Shown piece after piece: positions 43,279-51,411 of a stretch of DNA of 64,000 bases. The DNA comes from CAZRIZ01 sp050950465 (lineage in GTDB: Bacteria; Patescibacteriota; Saccharimonadia; Saccharimonadales; Saccharimonadaceae), in contig JBMNHQ010000001.1 of the NCBI GenBank assembly GCA_050950465.1, positions 62,001-126,000 on the forward strand, written 5' to 3'. The notes under the pieces are model-generated. The model did not search any database. It saw only the letters and a program-made list of their open reading frames with translations, and was not told the DNA's origin. Numbering within the stretch: position 1 is the first letter of the stretch; each line of letters opens with the position of its first letter. A program made the position numbers and the translations under genes.

Positions 43279-45048
43279 TTGTCTAAATTAAAAAACGATT
43301 CAATTAATCGTCAGACTATCAAATTATATTGGCAGCAAATTCGTAAATACAAAGCTAGTTTTTTTACTGCTGTTATTTGCATTCCGCTAAGCGCCACACT
43401 AATCGACGCTCTGTTGCCATTTTTCTTATCTAAAACAATTAGTCAGGCCGTGCAATCTATTGACCTATCGCAAACTACGCTGATTCTTGCTAGCGTAACT
43501 GGTCTTGTAGGCGTAGTGCTAAATTTCATTGGTTTTAGAGCTTTAACATTTCATGAATCATCCTCTCAAAAAGAATTAATTGAAAATACTTATCAGAGCT
43601 TAATCGCCAAAGATATCAACTTCTTTATCAATACCAAACTAGGCGCCCTAACTAGTCGTTTCACTGACTTTATCGGCAGCGAGGTTGAACTGCGAGATTT
43701 GCTAGTTATCGAATCGACTGGTTTTGTGCTGTCATTTGCTACGGGTATCGCAATTTTATTCTCCCAAATGTGGCAATTGGCCGTTGTGTTTTTGGTTTTT
43801 ATTAGCCTACTGTTGCTCGAGATTTATTGGAGCATCAACAAACGAAAAGCTTGGCGTAAAACGCGTCGCAAAACGCGTAGTCGGATGTATGGCGACTTAG
43901 CCGATTCGCTCACCAACAGTATTGCGGTCAAGACTTTTGCTAGCGAGAAGCTCGAATTTAAAAATTTACAGAAACATACTGAAAAATATCGTCAAACTTA
44001 CCTAAAAGACATCGGCTTTATGTCAACCGAAGGTTCAGTTCGAGTTTTTATTATGACGACAATTCAAGTGGTTACTGTCGGTTATTTGATTTATCTATTG
44101 AGTCATAATCACATTGAGCTATCAGTCGCAATTTTTGTTTTAGCTTATTTGCAACAGATTAATACCCAAATATTTACAATTGGGCGTATTCTTCAAAGCT
44201 TTGACAACGCCCTGCTTGACGCTTCGCCAATGACCGAAATTTTACTTAGTGCTGATCAGATTAAAGATAAAAAAGGTGCGCGCAAGATTGAAGTTACTGA
44301 AGGCTTGATTGAATTTAACAACTTGTCTTATGTGTATGATGGTAAAAAAGAGCTAGCGCTTAGTGATATCGACTTAGTGATTAAACCTGGTCAAAAGATT
44401 GGTCTGGTTGGTAAATCTGGCTCGGGCAAAACCACTTTAGTTAATTTATTGCTACGCTTTTTCGACCCAACAATTGGCGAGATTCGTATCGACGGGCAAA
44501 ACATCGCCGATATTAAGCAGGGCAGCCTACGTGAGCAAATCGCTTTTGTGCCACAAGAGCCACTACTCTTTCACCGCAGTTTACGCGAAAACATCGCTTA
44601 CGGTCGACCAAATGCTAGTGAAAAAGAAATTATCAATGCCGCCAAGCGAGCCAACGCTTGGGAGTTTATCAAGAAATTACCTGACGGCCTAGATACTTTG
44701 GTTGGTGAACGCGGCATCAAACTTTCTGGTGGACAGCGTCAGCGCATCGCCATTGCCCGCGCCATTCTCAAAGACGCGCCGATTTTACTACTCGACGAAG
44801 CGACTAGCGCGCTCGATTCTGAGAGCGAAAAGCTCATCCAAGATAGCCTCGAGCACCTGATGCACCAGCGCACTTCGATTGTGATTGCACATCGCCTGAG
44901 TACTATCGCCAAACTTGATCGGATTATCGTATTAAAAGACGGTAAGGTTATCGAGGACGGCACCCACCGCCAGCTGATTAAAAATGGCAAAACCTACGCT
45001 CGCCTCTGGAAACATCAGAGTGGCGGATTTATCGATACCGTTGATTAA
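43279..45048 (+). CDS. ABC exporter half-transporter (TMD-NBD)
   Basis: A 589-residue protein starting at TTG (GAAGGAG 6 nt upstream). Six membrane helices in residues 25-310 (type IV exporter fold), then an NBD with Walker A GLVGKSGSGKTTLVNLLLRF near 375, Q-loop FVPQEPLLF, signature LSGGQRQRIAIARA near 475, Walker B ILLLDEATSALDSES and a switch His in IAHRLSTI. It should work as a homodimer exporting lipid, peptide or drug. It lies between two metabolic genes on the opposite strand. Confidence 0.92.
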   Translation: MSKLKNDSINRQTIKLYWQQIRKYKASFFTAVICIPLSATLIDALLPFFLSKTISQAVQSIDLSQTTLILASVTGLVGVVLNFIGFRALTFHESSSQKELIENTYQSLIAKDINFFINTKLGALTSRFTDFIGSEVELRDLLVIESTGFVLSFATGIAILFSQMWQLAVVFLVFISLLLLEIYWSINKRKAWRKTRRKTRSRMYGDLADSLTNSIAVKTFASEKLEFKNLQKHTEKYRQTYLKDIGFMSTEGSVRVFIMTTIQVVTVGYLIYLLSHNHIELSVAIFVLAYLQQINTQIFTIGRILQSFDNALLDASPMTEILLSADQIKDKKGARKIEVTEGLIEFNNLSYVYDGKKELALSDIDLVIKPGQKIGLVGKSGSGKTTLVNLLLRFFDPTIGEIRIDGQNIADIKQGSLREQIAFVPQEPLLFHRSLRENIAYGRPNASEKEIINAAKRANAWEFIKKLPDGLDTLVGERGIKLSGGQRQRIAIARAILKDAPILLLDEATSALDSESEKLIQDSLEHLMHQRTSIVIAHRLSTIAKLDRIIVLKDGKVIEDGTHRQLIKNGKTYARLWKHQSGGFIDTVD

Positions 45049-45052
45049 TTAT

Positions 45053-47392
45053 TTACCAGCGCTGATCTTTGATTTCTGGCAGGTCGTCACCATGGACTTT
45101 GATGTGTTCGGTATTAGCGACCATTTTTTCTTGGTATTTTTTGGTCAGCTCGTCAGCCCGCTCTGGCTTGATTTTGTTTAACTTAACCAGCTGTGACAAG
45201 ATATCAATCATCAGATGATAGCGCGACGTGTGGTTGCGCACCATCATATCAAATGGCGTTGTAGTTGAGCCCTGCTCGATAAAACCGTGCACCGAAGCGC
45301 GATCAGTTTTGAGGTAGTTGAACAAAATCGCCTTGATGGTTTCTGGATAACCATGGAAGTTAAAGACGATTGGTTTATCTTTAGTAAAGACTTGATCAAA
45401 ACTGGCCTGTCCAACTGGCTTTTTACCCAAGCCAAAAGCACCAGTTGATAACGCACTAGCGTAGACAAAGCGTAGCTTGGCTTCGGGCACGTCTTTTTTC
45501 AACAGACGAATCGCATAAAGTGCTTCTTTAGCCATATAGTCACCACAAGCCGCCAAGACCACATCTGGGTCATCGTCACTGGCAAAATCCCACCGACAAA
45601 CACCAGCACGCAAATCGGCCTGAGCTTCTTCAAGCGTGCGCCAACGTGGTTCTTCAGTTTTGCCACTTGTAATTACATTGACGTGATTAAAGCTAGTTAT
45701 GCAATAATCAAGCGCCACCATCATCGAGTTGTCGTCAGCTGGAAAGAGCGCTTGTCCAACTTCACCTTGACGTAATAAGATGTTATCGAGAAAAGACGGA
45801 TTTTGGTGTGAGAAGCCGTTATGATCTTGGCGCCAACCAACTGAAGTTAAAAGGAAATTAGCTGATGGTATTGGTGTACGGAAACTAACTTTTTTAGATT
45901 GTTCAATAAATTTGGCGTGCTGCTGCATCATGCTAGTCGCGACTTCCATGAACGATTCGTAGCTTGTCATCATGCCATAACGACCAGTTATGACATAGCC
46001 TTGATACATACCAAGTAAAACCTGTTCACTCAGAAGCTCCATTGAGCGACCGTCAGGGCTTAAGTGATCATCCCAGTCGCGACGCACCATATTCCAAGCT
46101 CTTGCCGTCTGATTAAAGATATCATGCAAGCGGTTGGAAGTTGTTTCATCAGGTGAGAAAAAGCGGAAATTATCATGCGCTTGGTTGAGATTGAAAATCT
46201 GCTCTAAATATTTGCCCGTAGCATGTAGCGGTCGCGATATTTGCTCACCGATATTAGTTATAGGCTTAGCCTGTTCAAGCAAATCGGGCTTAATCAAAGT
46301 CGGCACCGCACTACCATCAAATCGCTTACCAAGCGCGATTTGACTATTACCAAAGCGCGCCTTGACATCAGGTAAAATCTGCTCGCGCCACGCACCGAAA
46401 CGATTATTATAAAATAGCTCATTAAATTTATAACTCTTGAGCCAGCTCTCTAGTTTCGCCAGCTGATATGGATCAGTTTTAGCGTGGTCTAACACTACCT
46501 GATGTGAGAAGTGGTTGCCTTCAACTTTTTTACCACTAAGCATCTTGATGCCAGTCAAGCCCTTGTCGGAGCGGAAAATCAGCACTGGCAAGCGATCGTC
46601 AATCGCTGAACCTTGCTTGAGCGCTTGAATCTTTTGATAAATTTTATCAAGCGTTTCGGCCATCGCTTCATCGTCATCGCTCGAGCGATATTCCACGATA
46701 TGTGGTTCGTAGCGCAAGCCCTGGAAGTAGTCCACTAGCTCTTTGTCGCTCATGCGACCGTAGACAGTTGGACCAGATATTTTGTAGCCATTGAGGTGCA
46801 AAATCGGCAAAACAATACCATTTTTTGGCTGCGCTACTAATTTATTCAGCTGCCATGAGCCAGCTAGCGTGGCAGTTTCGGCCTCGCCGTCACCAATCAA
46901 CACCGCAGCAATCAAATCAGGGTTGTCAAGCACGGCACCATAAGCCGTTGCTAACGAATAGCCTAACTCACCGCCCTCTAAGATTACACCAGGCGATTCT
47001 GGGCTAGAGTGAGAGGGAAAACCATACGGCCAACTAAAATGTTTCGAGATATAACCAATGCCATCGCTATCAAGTGTGGCTTTTTTATCAACTCCGCGTA
47101 AAGACTCTTCTAGGAATAAATTAGCTTGCAAGGCTGGGAAAGCATGCCCTGTACCAAGCAAAAATATCATATTTGATATATCTTTTTGCTTGGCTAGTAG
47201 TGATAAATGCGCATAAACAATATTTACACCAGGGCAAGAACCCCAGTGGCCTAATAGGCGCGGTTTAATATCAGCTGGAATCAGTGGTCGTTCTAATAGG
47301 AAATTGTCTTGTAAAAATATCTGCGCTACCGTCAAGTAGTTCGTCGCGCGGATAAACTGTTCTAAACTTTGTTTGGTTTCATCTTTAAGCAT
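45053..47392 (-). CDS. xfp: Xylulose-5-phosphate/fructose-6-phosphate phosphoketolase
   Basis: A 779-residue ThDP enzyme that cleaves xylulose-5-P or fructose-6-P to acetyl phosphate plus glyceraldehyde-3-P or erythrose-4-P. Signatures: LLGTGHAFPALQANLFLEESL near residue 80, GEGELGYSLATAYGAV-like region, IGDGEAETATLAGSWQLNKLV near 165 (ThDP/Mg motif GDGxxET) and HLNGYKISGPT near 200. Length is normal. Stop codons of this gene and the convergent ABC gene are only 4 nt apart. A leaderless-type promoter precedes it. Confidence 0.95.
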   Translation of the reverse strand: MLKDETKQSLEQFIRATNYLTVAQIFLQDNFLLERPLIPADIKPRLLGHWGSCPGVNIVYAHLSLLAKQKDISNMIFLLGTGHAFPALQANLFLEESLRGVDKKATLDSDGIGYISKHFSWPYGFPSHSSPESPGVILEGGELGYSLATAYGAVLDNPDLIAAVLIGDGEAETATLAGSWQLNKLVAQPKNGIVLPILHLNGYKISGPTVYGRMSDKELVDYFQGLRYEPHIVEYRSSDDDEAMAETLDKIYQKIQALKQGSAIDDRLPVLIFRSDKGLTGIKMLSGKKVEGNHFSHQVVLDHAKTDPYQLAKLESWLKSYKFNELFYNNRFGAWREQILPDVKARFGNSQIALGKRFDGSAVPTLIKPDLLEQAKPITNIGEQISRPLHATGKYLEQIFNLNQAHDNFRFFSPDETTSNRLHDIFNQTARAWNMVRRDWDDHLSPDGRSMELLSEQVLLGMYQGYVITGRYGMMTSYESFMEVATSMMQQHAKFIEQSKKVSFRTPIPSANFLLTSVGWRQDHNGFSHQNPSFLDNILLRQGEVGQALFPADDNSMMVALDYCITSFNHVNVITSGKTEEPRWRTLEEAQADLRAGVCRWDFASDDDPDVVLAACGDYMAKEALYAIRLLKKDVPEAKLRFVYASALSTGAFGLGKKPVGQASFDQVFTKDKPIVFNFHGYPETIKAILFNYLKTDRASVHGFIEQGSTTTPFDMMVRNHTSRYHLMIDILSQLVKLNKIKPERADELTKKYQEKMVANTEHIKVHGDDLPEIKDQRW

Positions 47393-47398
47393 AAGCTT

Positions 47399-47404
47399 AT
47401 TATA
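47399..47404 (-). promoter_or_regulatory. -10 box of the phosphoketolase gene
   Basis: TATAAT on the minus strand, 6 nt before the ATG at 47392: leaderless transcript expected. Confidence 0.65.
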
Positions 47405-47670
47405 CTATAAATCGAGCGGTTCAGGTGAGCACTTCTGGGTATGCGCAAGATTTAGCCTTGTCTCCAATAGTTACTTGCAAGAAACACATTGGCCACACCT
47501 GCTTTTCGCCCAATTTAATTCACAAGTACTCTTTACGGGGCTAGTGCGCCCGTGGCGTTCGGCTGACCTCTCCTCATCTACGGTGAAATAGAGGTCACAG
47601 CCTTGTGAATTAAACTGAGCAAGCGCAGGTTGATGTAACCAAAGACGGGTATCTAGGAATTTGGCAAGTT

Positions 47671-47920
47671 GCTTTCTAGACACGTTTGATCACGCTCAGA
47701 GTTATGAGGTGGTCTACATTTCGCTTTCGGCCGTCCCTCAGGAGCCTCTGTCGAGCTGGTTGGTCTACGCCCAGCAGGTCGGCCGGTCCGATAATTGCTT
47801 GGAGATAATCTCGCAGTTACGACGAGAGTTTAGCGCGAGCGGCCCTGTGACGACAGGCGCTGCCGACGCGTGTCTCACAAGTGATCATTGGACATCAGGC
47901 CGACTAAGTAAGCCTAGGCC
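47671..47920 (+). ncRNA. Candidate structured RNA, element R1 (inverted homologue of R2 at 49463-49775)
   Basis: Non-coding, GC-richer than the surroundings. It aligns with the minus strand of 49463-49775 through several blocks: CTGTCGAGCTGGTTGGT, CATTTCGCTT, GTTACGACGA, CGACGCGTGTCT and ACATCAGGCCGA. Hairpins are kept with compensating changes, e.g. AUCAC-...-GUGGU here versus ACCAC-...-GUGGU in R2, and CUCA/UGAG versus CCCAU/AUGGG. These G-U substitutions fit the plus strand here as the RNA sense, though one hairpin fits the other strand better. The adjoining stretch 47405-47670 is also structured (a 13-bp TTTAATTCACAAG/CTTGTGAATTAAA pairing) and may be part of the same RNA. It abuts the grpE stop. 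Confidence 0.6.
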
Positions 47921-47928
47921 TAACTACC

Positions 47929-48387
47929 CTATTTCTTCTCAACTTTTACTACCACATGGCGCAAAACTTGGCCATCGTAGTTGTAACCTGGACGCATAAC
48001 TTCAGCAATAATTTCTTTATCGCCCTCGCCCTCTACCAAAACCGCTTCGTGTAGTTCAGGATTAAATTCGTCGCCAACTTTGACAGCGATTTTCTCAACA
48101 CCAACCTTGGCCAGCTCCTGAGCGAGCTTTTTATTTAAACTCAACACACCTTTTACCCAAGCATCATCGGCAATTTCTTTCGGCGCATAGCCAGTTGCGC
48201 GGTCTAAATCATCCAAAATCGGCAACAACTTAATCACCATAGACTCTTCAGCTAGTTGTTTAACACGCTGACGGTCAGCCTCAACATTTTTTCGATAATT
48301 CTCAAAATCTGCCCTAGTACGTTGTAAATCTAACAACAACTCCCCGTTTTGCTGCTCCAATTCGGTTAATTTATTTTTCTTACTCAT
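47929..48387 (-). CDS. grpE: Nucleotide exchange factor GrpE
   Basis: A 152-residue protein. N-terminal coiled coil (LTELEQQNGELLLDLQRTRADFENYRKN) and a C-terminal beta domain with VGDEFNPELHEAVLVEG and GYNYDGQVLRHVVVKVEKK. It releases ADP from DnaK; no dnaK or dnaJ is in the window. It is third in the hrcA operon, its start overlapping the small membrane-protein gene by 8 nt. Confidence 0.93.
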   Translation of the reverse strand: MSKKNKLTELEQQNGELLLDLQRTRADFENYRKNVEADRQRVKQLAEESMVIKLLPILDDLDRATGYAPKEIADDAWVKGVLSLNKKLAQELAKVGVEKIAVKVGDEFNPELHEAVLVEGEGDKEIIAEVMRPGYNYDGQVLRHVVVKVEKK

Positions 48388-48670
48388 TTACTTCTCCTTC
48401 TCCAAAAACATATCTAGTACCTTCTTCTAATGACTCACTTTCCTGCATAATCTTTTTGGCCTTAGGCTTAAAGTACATCAATAAAACAACTAAAATAGCC
48501 ACCAATATTAAAGAAACTATAAATATTATCGTCCAAACTTTAGTTTTACGCAACGCTTCCTCGGTATATGGTATATCAATCTGCCCAGCAGCAAAAAAAG
48601 CCAAGCCAACCAACACTACAGTAACAATTTTTAGAGTCAAGTAAGTTTGCTTAATCTTCTTAAGCTTCAC
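48380..48670 (-). CDS. Small two-helix membrane protein in the hrcA-grpE operon
   Basis: A 96-residue protein with membrane helices at about 12-27 and 45-67 and an acidic C-terminal tail (EESESLEEGTRYVFGEGEVNE-like). It overlaps hrcA by 11 nt and grpE by 8 nt, so it is co-translated with heat-shock genes. No family known to me. A membrane-stress link is conjecture. Confidence 0.75.
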   Translation of the reverse strand: MKLKKIKQTYLTLKIVTVVLVGLAFFAAGQIDIPYTEEALRKTKVWTIIFIVSLILVAILVVLLMYFKPKAKKIMQESESLEEGTRYVFGEGEVNE

Positions 48671-49385
48671 TTAAAATCTCCTGCAACATCAAGCCAGTTT
48701 GTTCCACTAAACGCATAACCTTGGCGTAACTCTGCCTAGTTGGACCAATCACACCAATGTAACTATGTTCACTATATGGCGAACTAAAGCGATTAACAAT
48801 CAAAGTCGCGCCACTCGATTTACCAATTGGGTTTTCCGAACCAATAAAAACATTAATGACTTCGTTAGGTTGAACTTCATCAAGCCATGGTTCAAGATTA
48901 TCAAGTAGTTTTGACAGTGCTAGTACATTGGCGTGATCAGCAAAATCCGGCTGATTAAACAAGTTCGTAAAACCAGAAATATAAATCTCTTCGCCAATCG
49001 TAGCAAAACCCAAATTGTCAGTCATCTCGGCTAGGCCGCGTACTGCTCGGCGCACCAACTTACTCGGCACACCACAACTAGCCTGTAGTTGTTTAGCAAA
49101 CGCTTGGCGCGCCCGATGATGACTGAGTGCTGGACGAGTTTCGTTCCTTTGATCCTCAATCAACTGATTGACGTAGGTTCGATAACCTTGATCGGTTGGA
49201 ATCCGCCCTGCTGAAGTGTGCGGCTGCTCGATCAAGCCCATCTCTTCAAGCACTGCCATGTCGTTACGAATCGTGGCGCTCGAGACATCAAATAATTTCG
49301 CCAAAATCAAACTACCAACAGGCTCGGCCACTTCTGAATACTGTTCGACAATCGCTTGCAAGATTCGTTTTTGACGTTCAGTCAT
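48660..49385 (-). CDS. hrcA: Heat-inducible transcription repressor HrcA (short form)
   Basis: A 241-residue protein. The winged-helix N-terminus is typical: TERQKRILQAIVEQYSEVAEPVGS, SSATIRNDMAVLEEMGLIEQPHTSAGRIPTDQGYR. The C-terminal GAF-like part is shorter than in most HrcA proteins (about 340), ending with IGPTRQSYAKVMRLVEQTG. It binds CIRCE and is released when GroEL is occupied. It autoregulates here: CIRCE overlaps its promoter. Confidence 0.92.
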   Translation of the reverse strand: MTERQKRILQAIVEQYSEVAEPVGSLILAKLFDVSSATIRNDMAVLEEMGLIEQPHTSAGRIPTDQGYRTYVNQLIEDQRNETRPALSHHRARQAFAKQLQASCGVPSKLVRRAVRGLAEMTDNLGFATIGEEIYISGFTNLFNQPDFADHANVLALSKLLDNLEPWLDEVQPNEVINVFIGSENPIGKSSGATLIVNRFSSPYSEHSYIGVIGPTRQSYAKVMRLVEQTGLMLQEILSEA

Positions 49386-49394
49386 TATCTTCTG

Positions 49395-49423
49395 ATTATA
49401 TCAAAAAGTAGCACTCTTGTCAA
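49395..49423 (-). promoter_or_regulatory. Consensus promoter of the hrcA operon
   Basis: Minus strand: TTGACA (49418-49423), 17-nt spacer, TATAAT (49395-49400), 9 nt before the ATG. Transcription would start within about two bases of the start codon. Confidence 0.9.
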
Positions 49424-49434
49424 TCGAGTGCTAA
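49408..49434 (-). promoter_or_regulatory. CIRCE operator
   Basis: TTAGCACTC, nine bases, GAGTGCTAC on the minus strand: 8 of 9 bases in each arm match the consensus. The TTGACA box lies in the nine-base spacer, so bound HrcA blocks RNA polymerase directly. Confidence 0.93.
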
Positions 49435-49462
49435 GAACTAGGGACGTCATCGTATAAAGAGA

Positions 49463-49775
49463 GGCGTAGGCTAAGTGAAGAGCTTTTATCGGCCTGATGT
49501 TCAACAACTCACCATCAGACACGCGTCGACAGCACCTGTCGTACTCCTTCGCCATGGCTACAGACTACAAGCTACAGGGTCATCGGCGCTAAGCTTTCGT
49601 CGTAACTCAAGATTTCCCTCGAGGCAACTATTGCACCCCAAGCTTGAACTGATGTGTAAAATGATCCGCTACAGGGCGTAAACCAACCAGCTCGACAGAA
49701 GCTCTTACAATTACGACTGTAAGCGAAATGCAACCACCCCATGACGATGGGCGTGGTTAAACGTTTCTGGAGAGC
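49463..49775 (-). ncRNA. Candidate structured RNA, element R2 (inverted homologue of R1)
   Basis: Non-coding region upstream of hrcA, homologous to 47671-47920 in opposite orientation. In minus-strand RNA sense: AACCAACCAGCTC (49784-49772) and GAGCTGGTTGGTT (49693-49681) pair over 13 perfect bases and enclose two hairpins, ACCAC-G-CCCAT/ATGGG-GTGGT and CTTACA/TGTAAG. After them come GTTACGACGA, GACAGGTGC/GCGTGTC and ACATCAGGCCGA. A weak promoter (TTTTGT, 17 nt, TAAATA) lies near 49820-49850 on the minus strand. Motifs of RNase P RNA, tmRNA, 6S RNA and SRP RNA were looked for and not found. Confidence 0.6.
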
Positions 49776-49846
49776 TGGTTGGTTGTAAGCCCAATGGACA
49801 GACACCATATATTTAATCAGGTTCAGGAATATACAAAACTAAAAAG

Positions 49847-50062
49847 CTATTTCTTTCGAAAAGCTCGACGCATCATCGAGAACAGCAGACCAAAAGTAAC
49901 ACCCAAAAGAATCGATATGGCAATTTTATCAGTTAACAAACCAACCACCACACCAACGATACCACCAGCAAAAACAAACCATTCCATGACTTGTACATCA
50001 TTCATTGGTTCGTCTATTAGTCGAAATTTTGGCTTTTTCTTTGGTTTATCGTCTTCGTTCAC
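49847..50062 (-). CDS. Small AtpI-like membrane protein
   Basis: A 71-residue protein with a basic/acidic N-terminus and two membrane helices at about 27-45 and 48-64 (VFAGGIVGVVVGLLTDKIAISILLGVTFGLLF). The size and layout recall AtpI-type or DUF-type small membrane proteins but there is no diagnostic motif. It follows gmk by 4 nt. Confidence 0.6.
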   Translation of the reverse strand: MNEDDKPKKKPKFRLIDEPMNDVQVMEWFVFAGGIVGVVVGLLTDKIAISILLGVTFGLLFSMMRRAFRKK

Positions 50063-50066
50063 AACT

Positions 50067-50774
50067 TTACTCCGTTTTTAATTTAGCTAACAAATCTTTG
50101 GCAATTTGTTTTTGTTCTTTGGTCACAAAATCAGTTGAGGGCGAAGCAATCAACTGCTTAGCCACCTCGGCAGATTCATCTAAATCATCGTTAATTATCC
50201 ACTCAAATTGATGTGATTCTAGCGCAGCCTCCAGTTCCCTAATTGCACTTTCGCGACGTTTTGGCCAAGCCGCTAGAAATTCTTCTTCATCACTAAAGCG
50301 CTTTTTGAGTCGCTCCAGCCAAACTTCGTAAGATGGTGGCAGAACAAACAGTGCCGTGGTACTTGGTGTAATTGCTTTATATTCCATCACACCCTGAACA
50401 TCAACATCAAAAATTGGGATTTTGTCAGCCCGCACCGCCCGCTCATACTCCGCCACACTCGTGCCATAAATCGTGCCATGAACAAATTTAGCCTCAACAA
50501 AAGCCTGTCTTTCAAGCATATCGCGAGCTTGATCGGTGCTCAAGAAATAATAATCAACCCCCTCCTTTTCCATCACGCCATCGTTTTCGCGTGGCAACCT
50601 GGTAGTACAAGTTACAAAATAGTGATAGTTGCCAGTTTTTAAAAGTTGCGTAATAATTGCGTTTTTACCCGACCCCGAAACTCCAGCCAAGATAACTGGC
50701 GGAAACTTCGCCACCATTTCGCGCGTCGATTCGGTTGGTTGATAGTCATTAACTAGCTGCTCTAAATAATTCAT
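50067..50774 (-). CDS. gmk: Guanylate kinase-like protein
   Basis: A 235-residue protein. P-loop GVSGSGKNAI near residue 32, TCTTRLPRENDGVMEKEGVDYYFLS near 57 (GMP-binding region with TTRxPR and DYxF), and KFVHGTIYGTS near 100. It phosphorylates GMP to GDP. The P-loop ends GKN instead of GK[ST], which is unusual because the Ser/Thr normally binds Mg. Its start overlaps the CYTH gene by 4 nt. Confidence 0.85.
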   Translation of the reverse strand: MNYLEQLVNDYQPTESTREMVAKFPPVILAGVSGSGKNAIITQLLKTGNYHYFVTCTTRLPRENDGVMEKEGVDYYFLSTDQARDMLERQAFVEAKFVHGTIYGTSVAEYERAVRADKIPIFDVDVQGVMEYKAITPSTTALFVLPPSYEVWLERLKKRFSDEEEFLAAWPKRRESAIRELEAALESHQFEWIINDDLDESAEVAKQLIASPSTDFVTKEQKQIAKDLLAKLKTE

Positions 50775-51346
50775 TTAGCTGACTCCTTTAAATTCATGAT
50801 GCTCGTGTCATAAGGAATGTTCCAAATTTCACCCTCAAGCCTCAAACTATGTAAAAATTCTTTCATTTGTGCCTGAATCACATCTACCTGAGCGTCGCCC
50901 TCCGCCAGCACCTCGAGCTCGATAAACAAACCTAGCTTAGCCACTTCATCAATACAAACGCCATAGTTAGCTATTTTAGATTCAGCCCGCAGCTTGTCAA
51001 CCGTCACTACATTTTGCCAACCCATCACCTCGAGCATACGGCGCGCCACTGTGCCATCGCTCACCGCAAATTCATATTCTTGTGAGGCCAAAGTGTTAGC
51101 GCTATGGACTTTTAGGGTCATCAGGCTTTTTGTTAATTCACCAGTCTTGGGGTCGAGCACGTCACGCACTCGCATGATTTGCGAGCCAGTAACTATTGAT
51201 TTATCTACCTGTTCAGGCAATAAAAAAACCGTATCAATTTGGTGCTTTTCTGCCAGTGGCTCGGTTAGATGCTTTTGAATCTTTTCCAACACCGTCGAGC
51301 GAACCACTCCGTCAGCTAGCTTAAATTTAGCTTCTATCTCAATCAT
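50771..51346 (-). CDS. CYTH-domain protein
   Basis: A 191-residue protein beginning MIEIEAKFKL, the ExExK motif of the CYTH/triphosphate tunnel family. Other strand motifs: DTVFLLP, MRVRDV (paired Arg), LMTLKV, ELEVLAEG. The family includes class IV adenylate cyclases, thiamine triphosphatases and polyphosphate-related enzymes. The acidic and basic tunnel residues appear intact. Coupled to gmk, so a role in nucleotide metabolism is likely. Confidence 0.85.
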   Translation of the reverse strand: MIEIEAKFKLADGVVRSTVLEKIQKHLTEPLAEKHQIDTVFLLPEQVDKSIVTGSQIMRVRDVLDPKTGELTKSLMTLKVHSANTLASQEYEFAVSDGTVARRMLEVMGWQNVVTVDKLRAESKIANYGVCIDEVAKLGLFIELEVLAEGDAQVDVIQAQMKEFLHSLRLEGEIWNIPYDTSIMNLKESAK

Positions 51347-51385
51347 ATTTCTATCTTTATTTTAACAGGTTTTGGTGCATATTAT

Positions 51386-51411
51386 AAAAGTCTGGCAAAA
51401 GCCAGACTTTT
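51386..51411. terminator. Terminator between the CYTH operon and the amber-interrupted ORF
   Basis: AAAAGTCTGGC-AAAA-GCCAGACTTTT, a perfect 11-bp stem flanked by A and T runs, able to act on both strands. Confidence 0.92.

Noticed and set aside
47661..47999. 112-codon plus-strand ORF over R1 and the grpE end
   Set aside because: No ribosome site, low-complexity shadow of grpE at its end, and homologous R2 has no matching ORF.
47405..49846. RNase P RNA, tmRNA, 6S RNA or SRP RNA as identity of the R1/R2 elements
   Set aside because: GAGGAAAGTCC, the tmRNA tag codons and TTCGA...CCACCA end, and the SRP GGAAGCAGCC loop are all absent on both strands. Two diverged copies in one locus are also unusual for these RNAs.
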